From Candidatus Gastranaerophilales bacterium (lineage in GTDB: Bacteria; Cyanobacteriota; Vampirovibrionia; Gastranaerophilales; Gastranaerophilaceae), in NCBI GenBank assembly GCA_944326535.1, contig CALVEJ010000004.1:1-52105 (forward strand): a DNA stretch of 52,105 bases, in the 5' to 3' direction. The notes under the pieces are model-generated. The model had not been told where the DNA came from. It saw only the letters and a list, made by a program, of their open reading frames with translations, and searched no databases. The position numbers and the translations under genes are program-made. Below, one piece after another: positions 30,535-39,337 of the stretch. Every line of letters begins with the position of its first letter. The first letter of the stretch is position 1.

Positions 30535-33500
30535 TTAAATCGGTATGTCATTCAGCTGACAGAATGCTTTGAAAGAAGCAAAATTCTTTTTGATTTCTTC
30601 TTCCTGATCGGGCAGGTTTAAGCTTTCTATCAGCGTAATTGTTTTTTTGTATGTCGTAATTGCATTGTGTGCATAATTTGCTTTGTTCTGCGGTTTTTGC
30701 GTGACCATTTCTTCCAAATATTTTGCATAAAGCTGATAGAGCGATACTTTCAAGAATTTCATATCGTATTCTTTTACTATCATCAATGATTTTTCTATGT
30801 ACATTTTTGCAGCTTCCATATCACCTTTTATAAGATATATTTCAGCCATCAATTTCTGATAAAGAACCATGAAATAGTAATTTGATATTCTAGGATTTTT
30901 TGCCACATCAAACGCTTTTTGTGAAATATCAAGAGCTTTGTCAGTACCTTCGGTAATCAGAGTTATTTTCGCTATATAGTACCAGCACAGCATTGCTCCG
31001 ATTGCAATTTTTTCTCTTGCAAAAATAGTAACCTGTTCGTTAAAAATATCAAGTGCTTTTGAGAGATTTCCTTCTTCTTGCAGCACTTTGCCCAAAAATA
31101 CTTTCAAAAGATTTTTTACAAGCACGTCATTGTAGTTGTTTGCAAATGTAACAACCGAGTATAGATCCTGTTTTATATTTTTCCATTCCCGTTTAAATAT
31201 CTTGTTCAGTATGTTTGTAAAGTTCCACATAGAAATTATTTCAGGTTCTACAATTTCTTTTGCAGTCTGCTGGGTAAATTCAACGAGAATGTCTTCTGAC
31301 TTGCCTATTTGTCCCTGTATAGAATATGCAAGGGCTTTTGTCAGTTTAAGCCTTTGGAGATAGTTTTTGTTATCTACGTTGTTTTTCTCAACAATTTCAT
31401 CAATAACGGAAAGAATATCAAAAGCTTTTTTGTTACCCTGCGATATTAACGCCATTGCTACTGTCAGGTTGCATTCAAGCCATGTTTCATAAATTACATC
31501 CATGGAGATTCCGTTGTTCGGGATTATTCCGGACAGCGCCTGTTCTACAATCGGAATAATTTCAATTGATGCCAGATTGTATATTTCTTCCGCATTGCCT
31601 ATACAGAACATTGCTTTTAGTTTTTTGTATTTTATCAATGCTGATTCAAGTTTTTTCTCAGGAGTTTCAACATATTTCAGTATGGTGTTTACTGCCTCAA
31701 TCACACCGTTGTAATTACCTGTCAGGGAACAGCTTTTTGACAGATAGCCCGAAAGCTCTATAATTTTTGGCTGATTGTTTACTTTCATTGCATTTGTAAT
31801 TGCGTTTGAAAGGAAAGGTATTGCCTCAGCCGGTCTTGATTTGTACAGGAGTTTTCCGAGTCGTTCCTGAATATTGTTTATAATAACCGTGTTGTCCTCC
31901 GGGTTGACTTCCTGCGCAATTTTTAGGCATTGTTTTTGAGATAATGTCCACAGATGTTCATCTCCGAGATATGCACAGAGTTTTATATTCTCTGTCCAAA
32001 TGTTCAACGCCAGAAGTTTCTGGTTTAAGTTTTGGGCAATAAGTGCTTTGAGTGCATTGCTTGATAATGTAAACGAATTAATGATATCGTATATTTTTTC
32101 ATTCAGAACAACAAAATCTTTGCTCTGTTTTGCTTTTTCATATACAAACTTCCACAGAATTGTATTTTTAAATTCAAAAATGTTGTTATTAAACTGAGAG
32201 ATATATGCTGATGCGCTCAGCAAATTGATAATATTTTGAAAATCCTCGGGCTGCTGCTTCATGATTATTTCGAGCAGCCTGATATTGAATTTGTTGCCCA
32301 TGACGGCAGCAGTGCACAATGTTCTGAAAGCGAGGGGCTGTTTCTTTTCCAGATATTTCAAGCGGTATGACAATATCTCGTATATGTTTCTCGGAACACG
32401 TTTTTCAAGCGGTGTCTGCCTGTATTTTATTGTTTTTCCGTCCGTTGTAATTGCTTTATATTCATTCAGAAGTATCAGTATTTGTTCTATATAAGCACTG
32501 TTGCCCTGTGAATAGCTAAAAATTTCTTCAAAAAGAGGTTCAGGCAGAGGATTTGTTCCGTTAAAGAACATTTTTATCAAGTTGTTTGTGTCTGTTTTTG
32601 TAAGTTTAGCCAGCCTGATATCTTCGTATTGGTTTTGTGCAACTTTTTCCGAATAGAAATATCCCTGGGTAATACGATTATCTTTGTATGTTATTATGAG
32701 TTTTATGTTTTCACCAAGATATCCCTGATCTACAAAGTATGACAAAAATGCGTATGAAGCACCGTCAATCATATCAAAATCATCTATGACAATTACCAGT
32801 TTGGCTTTCTTCGAAATTTCGAGAATAATCTTTTCAAGAAGCGCAAATGTTATATCTTTGTTGACAAGAATATCTTCAAAATTTGAGCCCAGATGCGGAT
32901 ACAGGAAATTAAAAAGATTAAAGACTTCTTCCTGAGACAGTGCCGGGAAGGTTGAAGAAAGCATATTTTTTGCCTGTTTTATAAAATCCTGTGACATGTT
33001 TGAGAAATTAGGCATATTGAAAAATGTCAGTATCATCTCCTGAAATATGCCGTAAGGACTTATTTGCGAATTTGCAGAACATTCTCCCCAGAGCCATGCG
33101 TAATTTTGATGCATAAAATCAGCAAAAAGATATTTCAAAACAGTTGATTTTCCTATTCCCTCAGGCGCACTAACACCTATTATATATTTGTCTGGATTTC
33201 TGACCGCTTTGACTATCAGATTTTTGCATTTCATTTGATCAACAATCTGATTTGGTATTTCAGAAAAAGGCTCTTCAATTTCTTCTGCAGGCGTTGTATC
33301 TATTTGTTCAGTCTGCGTTTCTTCTTGATCTCCTGTTTTGTTTTCAGTGCTGTCCTGATTTGCTTCGGCTTTTGTTTCCGCTTTTTCCTCGGTTTGTTCG
33401 GCGTCATCATCTGAAGAGAGAATCATATCATCCAGCTCTTTTTCTTCATCTTCGTCCGGATTTTTGTTCTCTTCTTCTATCTCATTTGCCGCTTCTTCTA

Positions 33501-33966
33501 ATGACTCTTTAATAAGTTCATCATCATGAGGTTCTTCAATACGTATCTGTTCCTTGGCAGTTTCCGTCTGAATATCCTGGGTTTTTGATATTTCCGTATT
33601 TTCTTCTATATTACTTAATTCAAATTCATCGATTTTGCTTAATACAATCGGAGAGTCGTCATCTTCCGATATTGTTGTTTCTGGTGTTACAGATACATCA
33701 GGTTCCGTTAAATCGGATATTGATACAAAACCCTCATCTATTTCAAATGCAGTCTTACATTTTCGGCATGTTAAAGCATCCGGAACATTTACGCAGTGAC
33801 AGTTCGGACAATACTTTAAAAGCTGGAGCCCGCAGCCCTCACAAAATTCTGCGGTTATAGGATTTTTTGCACCGCAAATGGGACATACAGTTCTGACTTT
33901 TGTATGACAAAAACTGCATGTCAAAAGATCATCAGCTATTTCTTTTTTACATTTAGGGCAACGCAT
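30535..33966 (-). CDS. Zinc-ribbon / AAA (STAND-like) ATPase / TPR protein
   Basis: A 1143-residue cytoplasmic protein. Residues 3-76 hold three zinc ribbons (CPKCKKEI...TCSFC; CPICGAK...CEGCG; CPNCHCV...CRKC). A long acidic linker follows (about 90-235). The ATPase domain has Walker A PEGIGKST (about 265) and Walker B LVIVIDDFDMID (about 392). The C-terminal half (about 560-1140) is helical and TPR-like. This resembles STAND signalling ATPases and the AAA-TPR part of some class III cyclase proteins, but no cyclase domain is present. No ribosome site precedes the ATG. Likely a signalling scaffold; targets unknown. Confidence 0.82.
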   Translation of the reverse strand: MRCPKCKKEIADDLLTCSFCHTKVRTVCPICGAKNPITAEFCEGCGLQLLKYCPNCHCVNVPDALTCRKCKTAFEIDEGFVSISDLTEPDVSVTPETTISEDDDSPIVLSKIDEFELSNIEENTEISKTQDIQTETAKEQIRIEEPHDDELIKESLEEAANEIEEENKNPDEDEEKELDDMILSSDDDAEQTEEKAETKAEANQDSTENKTGDQEETQTEQIDTTPAEEIEEPFSEIPNQIVDQMKCKNLIVKAVRNPDKYIIGVSAPEGIGKSTVLKYLFADFMHQNYAWLWGECSANSQISPYGIFQEMILTFFNMPNFSNMSQDFIKQAKNMLSSTFPALSQEEVFNLFNFLYPHLGSNFEDILVNKDITFALLEKIILEISKKAKLVIVIDDFDMIDGASYAFLSYFVDQGYLGENIKLIITYKDNRITQGYFYSEKVAQNQYEDIRLAKLTKTDTNNLIKMFFNGTNPLPEPLFEEIFSYSQGNSAYIEQILILLNEYKAITTDGKTIKYRQTPLEKRVPRNIYEILSYRLKYLEKKQPLAFRTLCTAAVMGNKFNIRLLEIIMKQQPEDFQNIINLLSASAYISQFNNNIFEFKNTILWKFVYEKAKQSKDFVVLNEKIYDIINSFTLSSNALKALIAQNLNQKLLALNIWTENIKLCAYLGDEHLWTLSQKQCLKIAQEVNPEDNTVIINNIQERLGKLLYKSRPAEAIPFLSNAITNAMKVNNQPKIIELSGYLSKSCSLTGNYNGVIEAVNTILKYVETPEKKLESALIKYKKLKAMFCIGNAEEIYNLASIEIIPIVEQALSGIIPNNGISMDVIYETWLECNLTVAMALISQGNKKAFDILSVIDEIVEKNNVDNKNYLQRLKLTKALAYSIQGQIGKSEDILVEFTQQTAKEIVEPEIISMWNFTNILNKIFKREWKNIKQDLYSVVTFANNYNDVLVKNLLKVFLGKVLQEEGNLSKALDIFNEQVTIFAREKIAIGAMLCWYYIAKITLITEGTDKALDISQKAFDVAKNPRISNYYFMVLYQKLMAEIYLIKGDMEAAKMYIEKSLMIVKEYDMKFLKVSLYQLYAKYLEEMVTQKPQNKANYAHNAITTYKKTITLIESLNLPDQEEEIKKNFASFKAFCQLNDIPI

Positions 33967-34148
33967 CTGAAAAACCGCTTAGCTAAACTGATATTATTAT
34001 ATTATAAAGTAAAATTAAATAACATCACGCATAAATACTAGTATTTGGTTAAAAAACATTTAAAATACGTTATTTGACAACAAAACTCCTGTCTTCCATC
34101 AGGCAAACAGCAAAAAGATTAATCTTAAAAAAGCTGCTATCCCTTATA

Positions 34149-34778
34149 TTAGCCGCCAAAATGAGACTTAACAATCTGTGAAAGTTCAACAAGTCTTTTG
34201 CTGATTTCCGATTGAGAAAGATTTGTTTCTTGAGCGATATCTTTTTGTTTTTTCTCTTTAACATATCTTAAATAAAATATTTTCAGATATTCTTTCTCAG
34301 GATTGTTTTTCTGTGCAACAAGAACAATATCCACAATTTTTTGAAGGATATCTTTTCTGACAATTTTTTCTTCAAAAGAATCTCTCGGATCCTCAATCTC
34401 ATATACAAAAGAGACGGGAACATCTTCTGTTCTTTCTTCTTTTTCAACAGCAGTTTTTGCCGGAACCGGATTTATCAGAATTTCTTTTGTGCTGATATAT
34501 TTGTTTTCACGTCTTCTTACTCTGCCGTTTTCTTTCAGCACAGTCAAAATTGCAGTATTTGCAACCTTTGTCATATATGCACTGATAGAGTTTATATCCG
34601 CATTTTCCAACAAAAAGTGTGAACGTTTGTAAGTTTCGGAGCAGAAATCCTCCAAAAGATCCTCGTTCCCGTTAAATTTGTTGTTTGTTTTAATTAATTT
34701 TTCAATATAATCCCGTTGTTCCTGCAATGTATCCAATTCTCTAATCCAATTTTTATCTAATAATATATATATATACAT
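34149..34778 (-). CDS. Sigma-70 family (ECF-like) RNA polymerase sigma factor
   Basis: A 209-residue sigma factor. Region 2-like helices span about 30-95 (LLEDFCSETYKRSHFLLENA, then YMTKVANTAILTVLKENGRV). After an unusually long linker (about 95-135), region 4 ends in the helix-turn-helix EKKQKDIAQETNLSQSEISK. It lies 29 bp downstream of the gene for its likely membrane-bound partner (34808-37534), an unusual order since sigma genes usually come first. ATG 34778 and TTG 34781 are possible starts; neither has a ribosome site. A (TA) tract directly follows the ATG. Targets are unknown. Confidence 0.8.
   Translation of the reverse strand: MYIYILLDKNWIRELDTLQEQRDYIEKLIKTNNKFNGNEDLLEDFCSETYKRSHFLLENADINSISAYMTKVANTAILTVLKENGRVRRRENKYISTKEILINPVPAKTAVEKEERTEDVPVSFVYEIEDPRDSFEEKIVRKDILQKIVDIVLVAQKNNPEKEYLKIFYLRYVKEKKQKDIAQETNLSQSEISKRLVELSQIVKSHFGG
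34763..34775 (-). repeat. TA dinucleotide tract at the start of the sigma gene
   Basis: Six and a half AT units lie immediately after the ATG (codons 2-5). Loss or gain of one unit puts a stop at codon 8 in either case, so slippage would switch the gene off. Six units is short for a hypermutable tract. Confidence 0.6.
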
Positions 34779-34807
34779 CAAGTAACTGATAATATCATAT
34801 CATAGAA

Positions 34808-37534
34808 TTAGAAATTTATGATTAAAGTTAAGAAATAATCAGATTTGAAATCTTTCAGTTTTGGTACACTTACGTATTTTAAGGTATTTTTAATACTTCT
34901 TAATACGATTTCATCAATCTGATCAGAACCGCTGGATTCCAGCACCTGCATACCTTTCATCGTATTATCGGGAGCTATTGTAAAGGAAACTTTAACCATA
35001 TTGTTAAAGTTTATATCAGCAGAATTAGCCAGATCGTTTTGCAAATTCATCTGGATATTTTTACCCGCAGTTTGTAAATATTCCTTAACAGAAGCTTCAG
35101 CAGCAAGTTTTTCGCTCACCTGCCATGAAAGTTTTGTAATTGTAATTGCTGCAGGCTTGTCAGAGAATGAATTTGTCATTGATTTGTTTATATCCTGAGA
35201 TATTGCGGGAGCTTCGTTTTCTTTTTGTCCTGCTTCGTTTGTCAAATCAAAGAATTCTCCATCCTGATTTGCAGTTTCAAGCGCAGTATTATCCTGAGTT
35301 GTTTTTGAATGATTAAAGAACCAGGAAACAGCACCTCCGCCTGCCAGCAGCGCCAATATAGCAGCACCAATTATTATTTTCTTTGTTGCGTTTACTGTTT
35401 TTTCTGAAACAGGCTCTGCCGCAAGTTCAAATTGTGCTGGGTCATTTCCGTTCTGTTCGGGAATTGCTGTATCTCCGTATAAAGACTCAATTGTTTCATT
35501 TTCATCTGCTGAAGGAGATGGTTCTTCTGCAATTGTATCTTCCTGCTGGGCTGTATTGTTCTCATCAAAATCAGAAATTTGTTCTTGTTCTGCATCAGAA
35601 TTTTGGGGTAATACCTGTTCTTCTTCTTGAGGTTCATTTTCATTTCCGTCTGAAAGCAAAGCAAGAAGATCATCATCTAGCAGCGCCTGAATATCCTGAT
35701 CTGTTTCAGACAGACTGTCAGTTTTTTCTTCAGGTTCTTGATTTGTTTCTTCGTCAATATTTGTTATATCTTCTTCCGGAGTCTTGTTTTCCTGTATTTG
35801 ATTTTCTTCTTCGTCATCGTAAACAAGCTCTACAGGCTCTTGAGAGTATGATATCGTTTCACTTGTTTCTTCTTCTTTAATGTCAGGCGTATTTTCTTCA
35901 TCTTTTTCTGCCGGCTGTTCGTCAAGAGAAATCGCATCTTCTTCCGCAGTGTCAGAAACAATATCTTCCGTAGTTTCCGAACTTTCTTCCAGCGGTGTAA
36001 TATCCTGAACTTCTTCAAGGTGCAGCGGTTCATCAAATGAATCCGGTGCGGGAATATCTTCTGAAAGCTCTATTGTGTTTTCTGCTGCATCCTCTTTTAT
36101 TTCTTCTTGCGCACTTAAGTCTTCCTCCAATTGCAATGATTCTTCTTCAGAAACAAGCGGAGCAAGCTCTTCATCGTCCGGCAGACTCAGAGTTTCTTCA
36201 GAGCCGTCGAGTAAAATGTCGTTTTCATCAATTGCTGCATCTTTTTTATTCTCTTCAAGAGTTTCCGTTTCATTAACAGACTCATCGAGTGATAAATCAA
36301 CTTCATCCGGAAGTTCAACGGCATCGTCATTTTCTTCTTTTTCTTCATCAAAGTCTTTTGATTTTTCATTTTGAGAATTGTCTTGTAATTCTTCCTGGTC
36401 TTCTGACAAATCGAGAAGAAAATCATTTTCATCATCTTCTTGGTCATTTGAAACATTTGCCGGTTCGTTCAATGTCTCTTCGGGAAGAGGAGCGCCCATA
36501 GGCAATATCGGCGGAAGATCTTCAGAAAGTTCAAGCGTACCGGCTTCTTCTTCAAGCTGTATTTCCTGCTCTTGAGATGTTTCTTCAGCTTGTTCTTCTT
36601 CCGGCATAGCGATAACAGTGTCTTCTTGAATCTCATCCAAAAATTCAGGATGCTCGTCAAGCACAATATCAGGCTCCTGAGAAAGAGCTTCAAGCGGTGT
36701 TTCTTCTGTTGATACTGGTGCTTCTTCATCAGAAGATACAGTTTCTTCTTGTGCTTCTTGAGCGTTTTCTACAACTGCCATATTTGCAAGAGCTGCTTCA
36801 TCGACTTCTCTTTTGTTGCCTGACAAAACGCTTAAAGTACTGTCATTTAAAAGTTCTGAGTAATTTTTGACTTGAGAAACTATAGTATCGAACCCGCTGA
36901 GCTCGCAAAAAACTTCACGGCAGACAGGGCATGCTATTACGTGTTTCATAAAATACACGTTTTCGCTTTCCGAAAGTTCTCCGTCAATAAATGATGTGCA
37001 TAGTTCTTTAATTTTTTCGTGTTCCGCTGCGGAGAATATCTGCTGTTGAGGTGTTACAGTTGCAAGAAAAACTCTGAGTTCTTCCATTGGTTTTAAAACG
37101 GATATGTCATAAGGCAGGTATTCTGTTTTTGATTGTACTGCAGAAAGTTCATTAGTCGGCACAAATCCGAGAATTTTTGCGGCAGAAAGATCTTTTTCAA
37201 GCTGTACTACTACATACGCATAAGGTTTTGCATCATATTTTTCCTGGACTTTGGGGATGCAAAATGTTTTTCCGTCGATTGAAAGTCTGACATCCAGTCT
37301 GATTCCGCTGATATAAATATCCGCAAGTTCCAAATTTTGAACAAATGCCGGTACATGGCACAAACTCAGATTTGTATCTGCAGCCAGACCGCTTTGGGTA
37401 ATATATTCTGCAGCTACATTTGCTATCAAATTCAGAGCATATGCTCTTTTTCTCAAAGTTTTGTCTTCGATTTTTGATGCAACAATTTTTGCTTTTTCTA
37501 AATTTGTTTTGCTGATATTTATAGTTTCTGACAT
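34808..37534 (-). CDS. DUF1822-like / zinc anti-sigma / TonB-C transmembrane protein
   Basis: A 908-residue protein with a composite architecture. Residues ~20-165 resemble the cyanobacterial DUF1822 family (FCIPKVQEKYDAKPYAYVVV, then LGFVPTNEL). Residues ~175-225 form an anti-sigma zinc domain with H-x3-C-x2-C (FIDGELSESENVYFMKHVIA, CPVC). An extremely Asp/Glu-rich linker runs to ~700. A membrane helix (IIIGAAILALLAGGGAVSWF) lies at ~715-735, and the last ~105 residues look like a TonB C-terminal domain (KVSFTIAPDNTMKGMQVLES to FKSDYFLTLIINF). The N-terminus would be cytoplasmic and TonB-C periplasmic. GGAGAAAA precedes the ATG. It probably controls the downstream sigma factor. Confidence 0.78.
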   Translation of the reverse strand: MSETINISKTNLEKAKIVASKIEDKTLRKRAYALNLIANVAAEYITQSGLAADTNLSLCHVPAFVQNLELADIYISGIRLDVRLSIDGKTFCIPKVQEKYDAKPYAYVVVQLEKDLSAAKILGFVPTNELSAVQSKTEYLPYDISVLKPMEELRVFLATVTPQQQIFSAAEHEKIKELCTSFIDGELSESENVYFMKHVIACPVCREVFCELSGFDTIVSQVKNYSELLNDSTLSVLSGNKREVDEAALANMAVVENAQEAQEETVSSDEEAPVSTEETPLEALSQEPDIVLDEHPEFLDEIQEDTVIAMPEEEQAEETSQEQEIQLEEEAGTLELSEDLPPILPMGAPLPEETLNEPANVSNDQEDDENDFLLDLSEDQEELQDNSQNEKSKDFDEEKEENDDAVELPDEVDLSLDESVNETETLEENKKDAAIDENDILLDGSEETLSLPDDEELAPLVSEEESLQLEEDLSAQEEIKEDAAENTIELSEDIPAPDSFDEPLHLEEVQDITPLEESSETTEDIVSDTAEEDAISLDEQPAEKDEENTPDIKEEETSETISYSQEPVELVYDDEEENQIQENKTPEEDITNIDEETNQEPEEKTDSLSETDQDIQALLDDDLLALLSDGNENEPQEEEQVLPQNSDAEQEQISDFDENNTAQQEDTIAEEPSPSADENETIESLYGDTAIPEQNGNDPAQFELAAEPVSEKTVNATKKIIIGAAILALLAGGGAVSWFFNHSKTTQDNTALETANQDGEFFDLTNEAGQKENEAPAISQDINKSMTNSFSDKPAAITITKLSWQVSEKLAAEASVKEYLQTAGKNIQMNLQNDLANSADINFNNMVKVSFTIAPDNTMKGMQVLESSGSDQIDEIVLRSIKNTLKYVSVPKLKDFKSDYFLTLIINF

Positions 37535-37612
37535 ATAAATTTTCTCCGTTTTTAACTTACATTAAGTCAGATTACATTTTTCAAAAAAATATTCCAAAAT
37601 CATGAAAAAACG

Positions 37613-37621
37613 TGCTATAAT
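37613..37621 (+). promoter_or_regulatory. Extended -10 element for the gene at 37729
   Basis: TGCTATAAT, 107 bp before the ATG at 37729; the -35 region is weak. The leader after it is AT-rich with no obvious structure. Confidence 0.45.
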
Positions 37622-37728
37622 GTAACAAAATGTTTCACAATTAAACACATGTTCTCAACATGGAGCAATAAAAATTTTTTCTGCGTTTTATATGATTATG
37701 AAAGTGTTAACAATACAGGAGTGTTAGT

Positions 37729-38136
37729 ATGTCAGTAAACTTTTCAACAATTCAGCCTATGAGCCAGGCTACAATTTCTAAAGCACCTGCTTATTCAAAA
37801 ACGGCTCAACAGCCGGTTGCCAGCAGTCCTATGGATGCATCTTATCAGGCACCTAAAAAGAAAAGCCGCTGGTTTTTGAAAACTCTTATTGCTGCAGCAG
37901 TAGTTCTCGGCGGTGCAGCTTTGTTGAGAGGTAAAGTCGGCGTATTTAAGGATTTTGATGCTGTGAAAGATAAATTCGGTACAGATGCAAAAATCCTTGA
38001 TAAAGCTAAATACTATGGCAAAAAAGCTGTTGCCGCAGTAGGCGACTTTACTACAGAATACTGGAACAAAGGTGTTAACTGGGTTAGAAATCTTTTCACC
38101 AAAAAACCGTCAACACCATCTACTCCCGCAGCATAA
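37729..38136 (+). CDS. Small single-pass membrane protein (135 aa)
   Basis: A 135-residue protein with a Ser/Pro/Gln-rich N-terminus, a basic patch (PKKKSRWFLK), one membrane helix (TLIAAAVVLGGAALL, about residues 50-65) and a C-terminal amphipathic part (YYGKKAVAAVGDFTTEYWNK, VNWVRNLFT) ending in a Pro/Thr tail. By positive-inside, the N-terminus is probably cytoplasmic. CAGGAG precedes the ATG and a strong terminator follows. The family is not recognised. Confidence 0.75.
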   Translation: MSVNFSTIQPMSQATISKAPAYSKTAQQPVASSPMDASYQAPKKKSRWFLKTLIAAAVVLGGAALLRGKVGVFKDFDAVKDKFGTDAKILDKAKYYGKKAVAAVGDFTTEYWNKGVNWVRNLFTKKPSTPSTPAA

Positions 38137-38154
38137 CTGACATATAGTTATATA

Positions 38155-38188
38155 AAAAAGAGACTATCATTTGAGATAGTCTCTTTTT
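38155..38188. terminator. Bidirectional terminator between the 135-aa gene and era
   Basis: AAAAAGAGACTATC (38155-38168) pairs perfectly with GATAGTCTCTTTTT (38175-38188) over a 6-nt loop, with the A/T ends providing a T tract on either strand. It sits between convergent genes. Confidence 0.92.
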
Positions 38189-38191
38189 GTC

Positions 38192-39079
38192 TTACACCCA
38201 GTTTTCTAAATCAGGAGTCTTTTTTCTCCAGTCTTTTGAAACTTTTACTTTAAGTTCCAGATATACTTTTTTATCCAGCATTTTTTCCAGTTCAAATCTT
38301 GCCTGAGAACCGATTGTTTTTAGCATTTTTCCGCCTTTTCCTATCATAATTCCTTTTTGGCTTTCATGCTCGACATGTATAGTGGCAAATATCCTGTCTA
38401 TATTCTCTTTTTCTTCGTAATTTTCTATTATTACCGCAACACTGTGAGGAATTTCATCTTTTGTATTTTTTAGAATTTTTTCACGGATGATTTCCTGTGC
38501 AATAGAGCGCATACTTTCGTCTGTCAAATCATCCTCATCATAAATGGGGTCGCCGTCGGGAAGTTTTCTCATTATTGTAGAAATCAATGTATCTATATTC
38601 CGCCCTGTCTGAGCGGAAACTTTTGCGGTCGGCATATTGGTTTCGAAAAGCATTTTGTAGGTTAAAAGGTTTTGTTCTTTTTTTATCGGATCTTTTATTT
38701 TGTCTACTTTATTCAGAACAATTATTACAGGTATATTTGTTTTTTTCAGCAGATTTTCTGCAATCCATTTGTCACCTGCTCCGGCAGGCTCTGACACGTC
38801 AACAAGAAACAGTATCAAGTCCGCATCCGGTATTGAACACTTTGCTTCGTCCATAAGATACTCACCGAGTTTATCAAGCGGTTTATGAATTCCGGGTGTG
38901 TCTATAAAAACTATCTGACCTTCTTCATTAGTGAAAATGCCTTTTATTCTTCTTCTTGTTGTTTGCGCCTTGTCTGTAGCGATTGCAATTTTTTGCCCTA
39001 CTATCGTATTTAGCAGAGTGGATTTTCCTACATTTGGTCTGCCAAGAACAGCTACAAAACCGGATTTGAAATTTTTCAT
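38192..39079 (-). CDS. era: GTPase Era
   Basis: Era is a GTPase needed for 16S rRNA maturation and 30S assembly. G1 GRPNVGKSTLLN, G3 DTPGIHKP and G4 NKVDKIKD are present, followed by a C-terminal KH RNA-binding domain (ATIHVEHESQKGIMIGKGGK, then LKVKVSKDWRKK). I chose ATG 39079 (MKNFKSGFVAVLGRPN, 295 residues) because CGGGAA lies upstream and the length fits; ATG 39109 would add ten residues without a ribosome site. The truncated inverted repeat copy lies 51 bp upstream and may affect its leader. Confidence 0.95.
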   Translation of the reverse strand: MKNFKSGFVAVLGRPNVGKSTLLNTIVGQKIAIATDKAQTTRRRIKGIFTNEEGQIVFIDTPGIHKPLDKLGEYLMDEAKCSIPDADLILFLVDVSEPAGAGDKWIAENLLKKTNIPVIIVLNKVDKIKDPIKKEQNLLTYKMLFETNMPTAKVSAQTGRNIDTLISTIMRKLPDGDPIYDEDDLTDESMRSIAQEIIREKILKNTKDEIPHSVAVIIENYEEKENIDRIFATIHVEHESQKGIMIGKGGKMLKTIGSQARFELEKMLDKKVYLELKVKVSKDWRKKTPDLENWV

Positions 39080-39130
39080 GTTTAATTCCCGACTATTATT
39101 GCTTTTCATTTATACAATAAACAAAGAATC

Positions 39131-39218
39131 TAATCCAGTGTCGCAGCTGCCGTCTCGAGCCGCCCGCCCCTCAAGGCGGCGGGCGTGGACGCCACTGCTC
39201 AACTTTTCAGATGACACT
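39131..39218 (-). repeat. Dispersed structured repeat, truncated copy 4 (inverted)
   Basis: Read on the minus strand it begins near GTGTCATCTGAAAAGTTGAG, matching the family core GGACACATTGAAAAGGTGAG, and ends GCTGCGACACTGGATTA. The left part of the element is missing. The right hairpin is very GC-rich (CGCCCGCC paired with GGGCGGGCG), far above local base composition. The 3' end faces era. It is the mirror image of copy 3 across 119 bp. Confidence 0.7.
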
Positions 39219-39337
39219 CAAATACGGACCGATTTGTAAAATTTACTGTTAACAAAGATTAATATACAACCGTACTATTTAGTGATTTTTTGTGCCCATA
39301 TATTCGTTTTTTTGATACAATAAACATGCTTATATGA

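Noticed and set aside
35383-36729. Long ORFs on both strands within the acidic linker of the 908-residue protein
   Set aside because: The linker's GAA/GAT/TCT-rich low-complexity coding keeps other frames open. The products are Leu/Ser/Lys-rich with no ribosome sites, so they are shadows.
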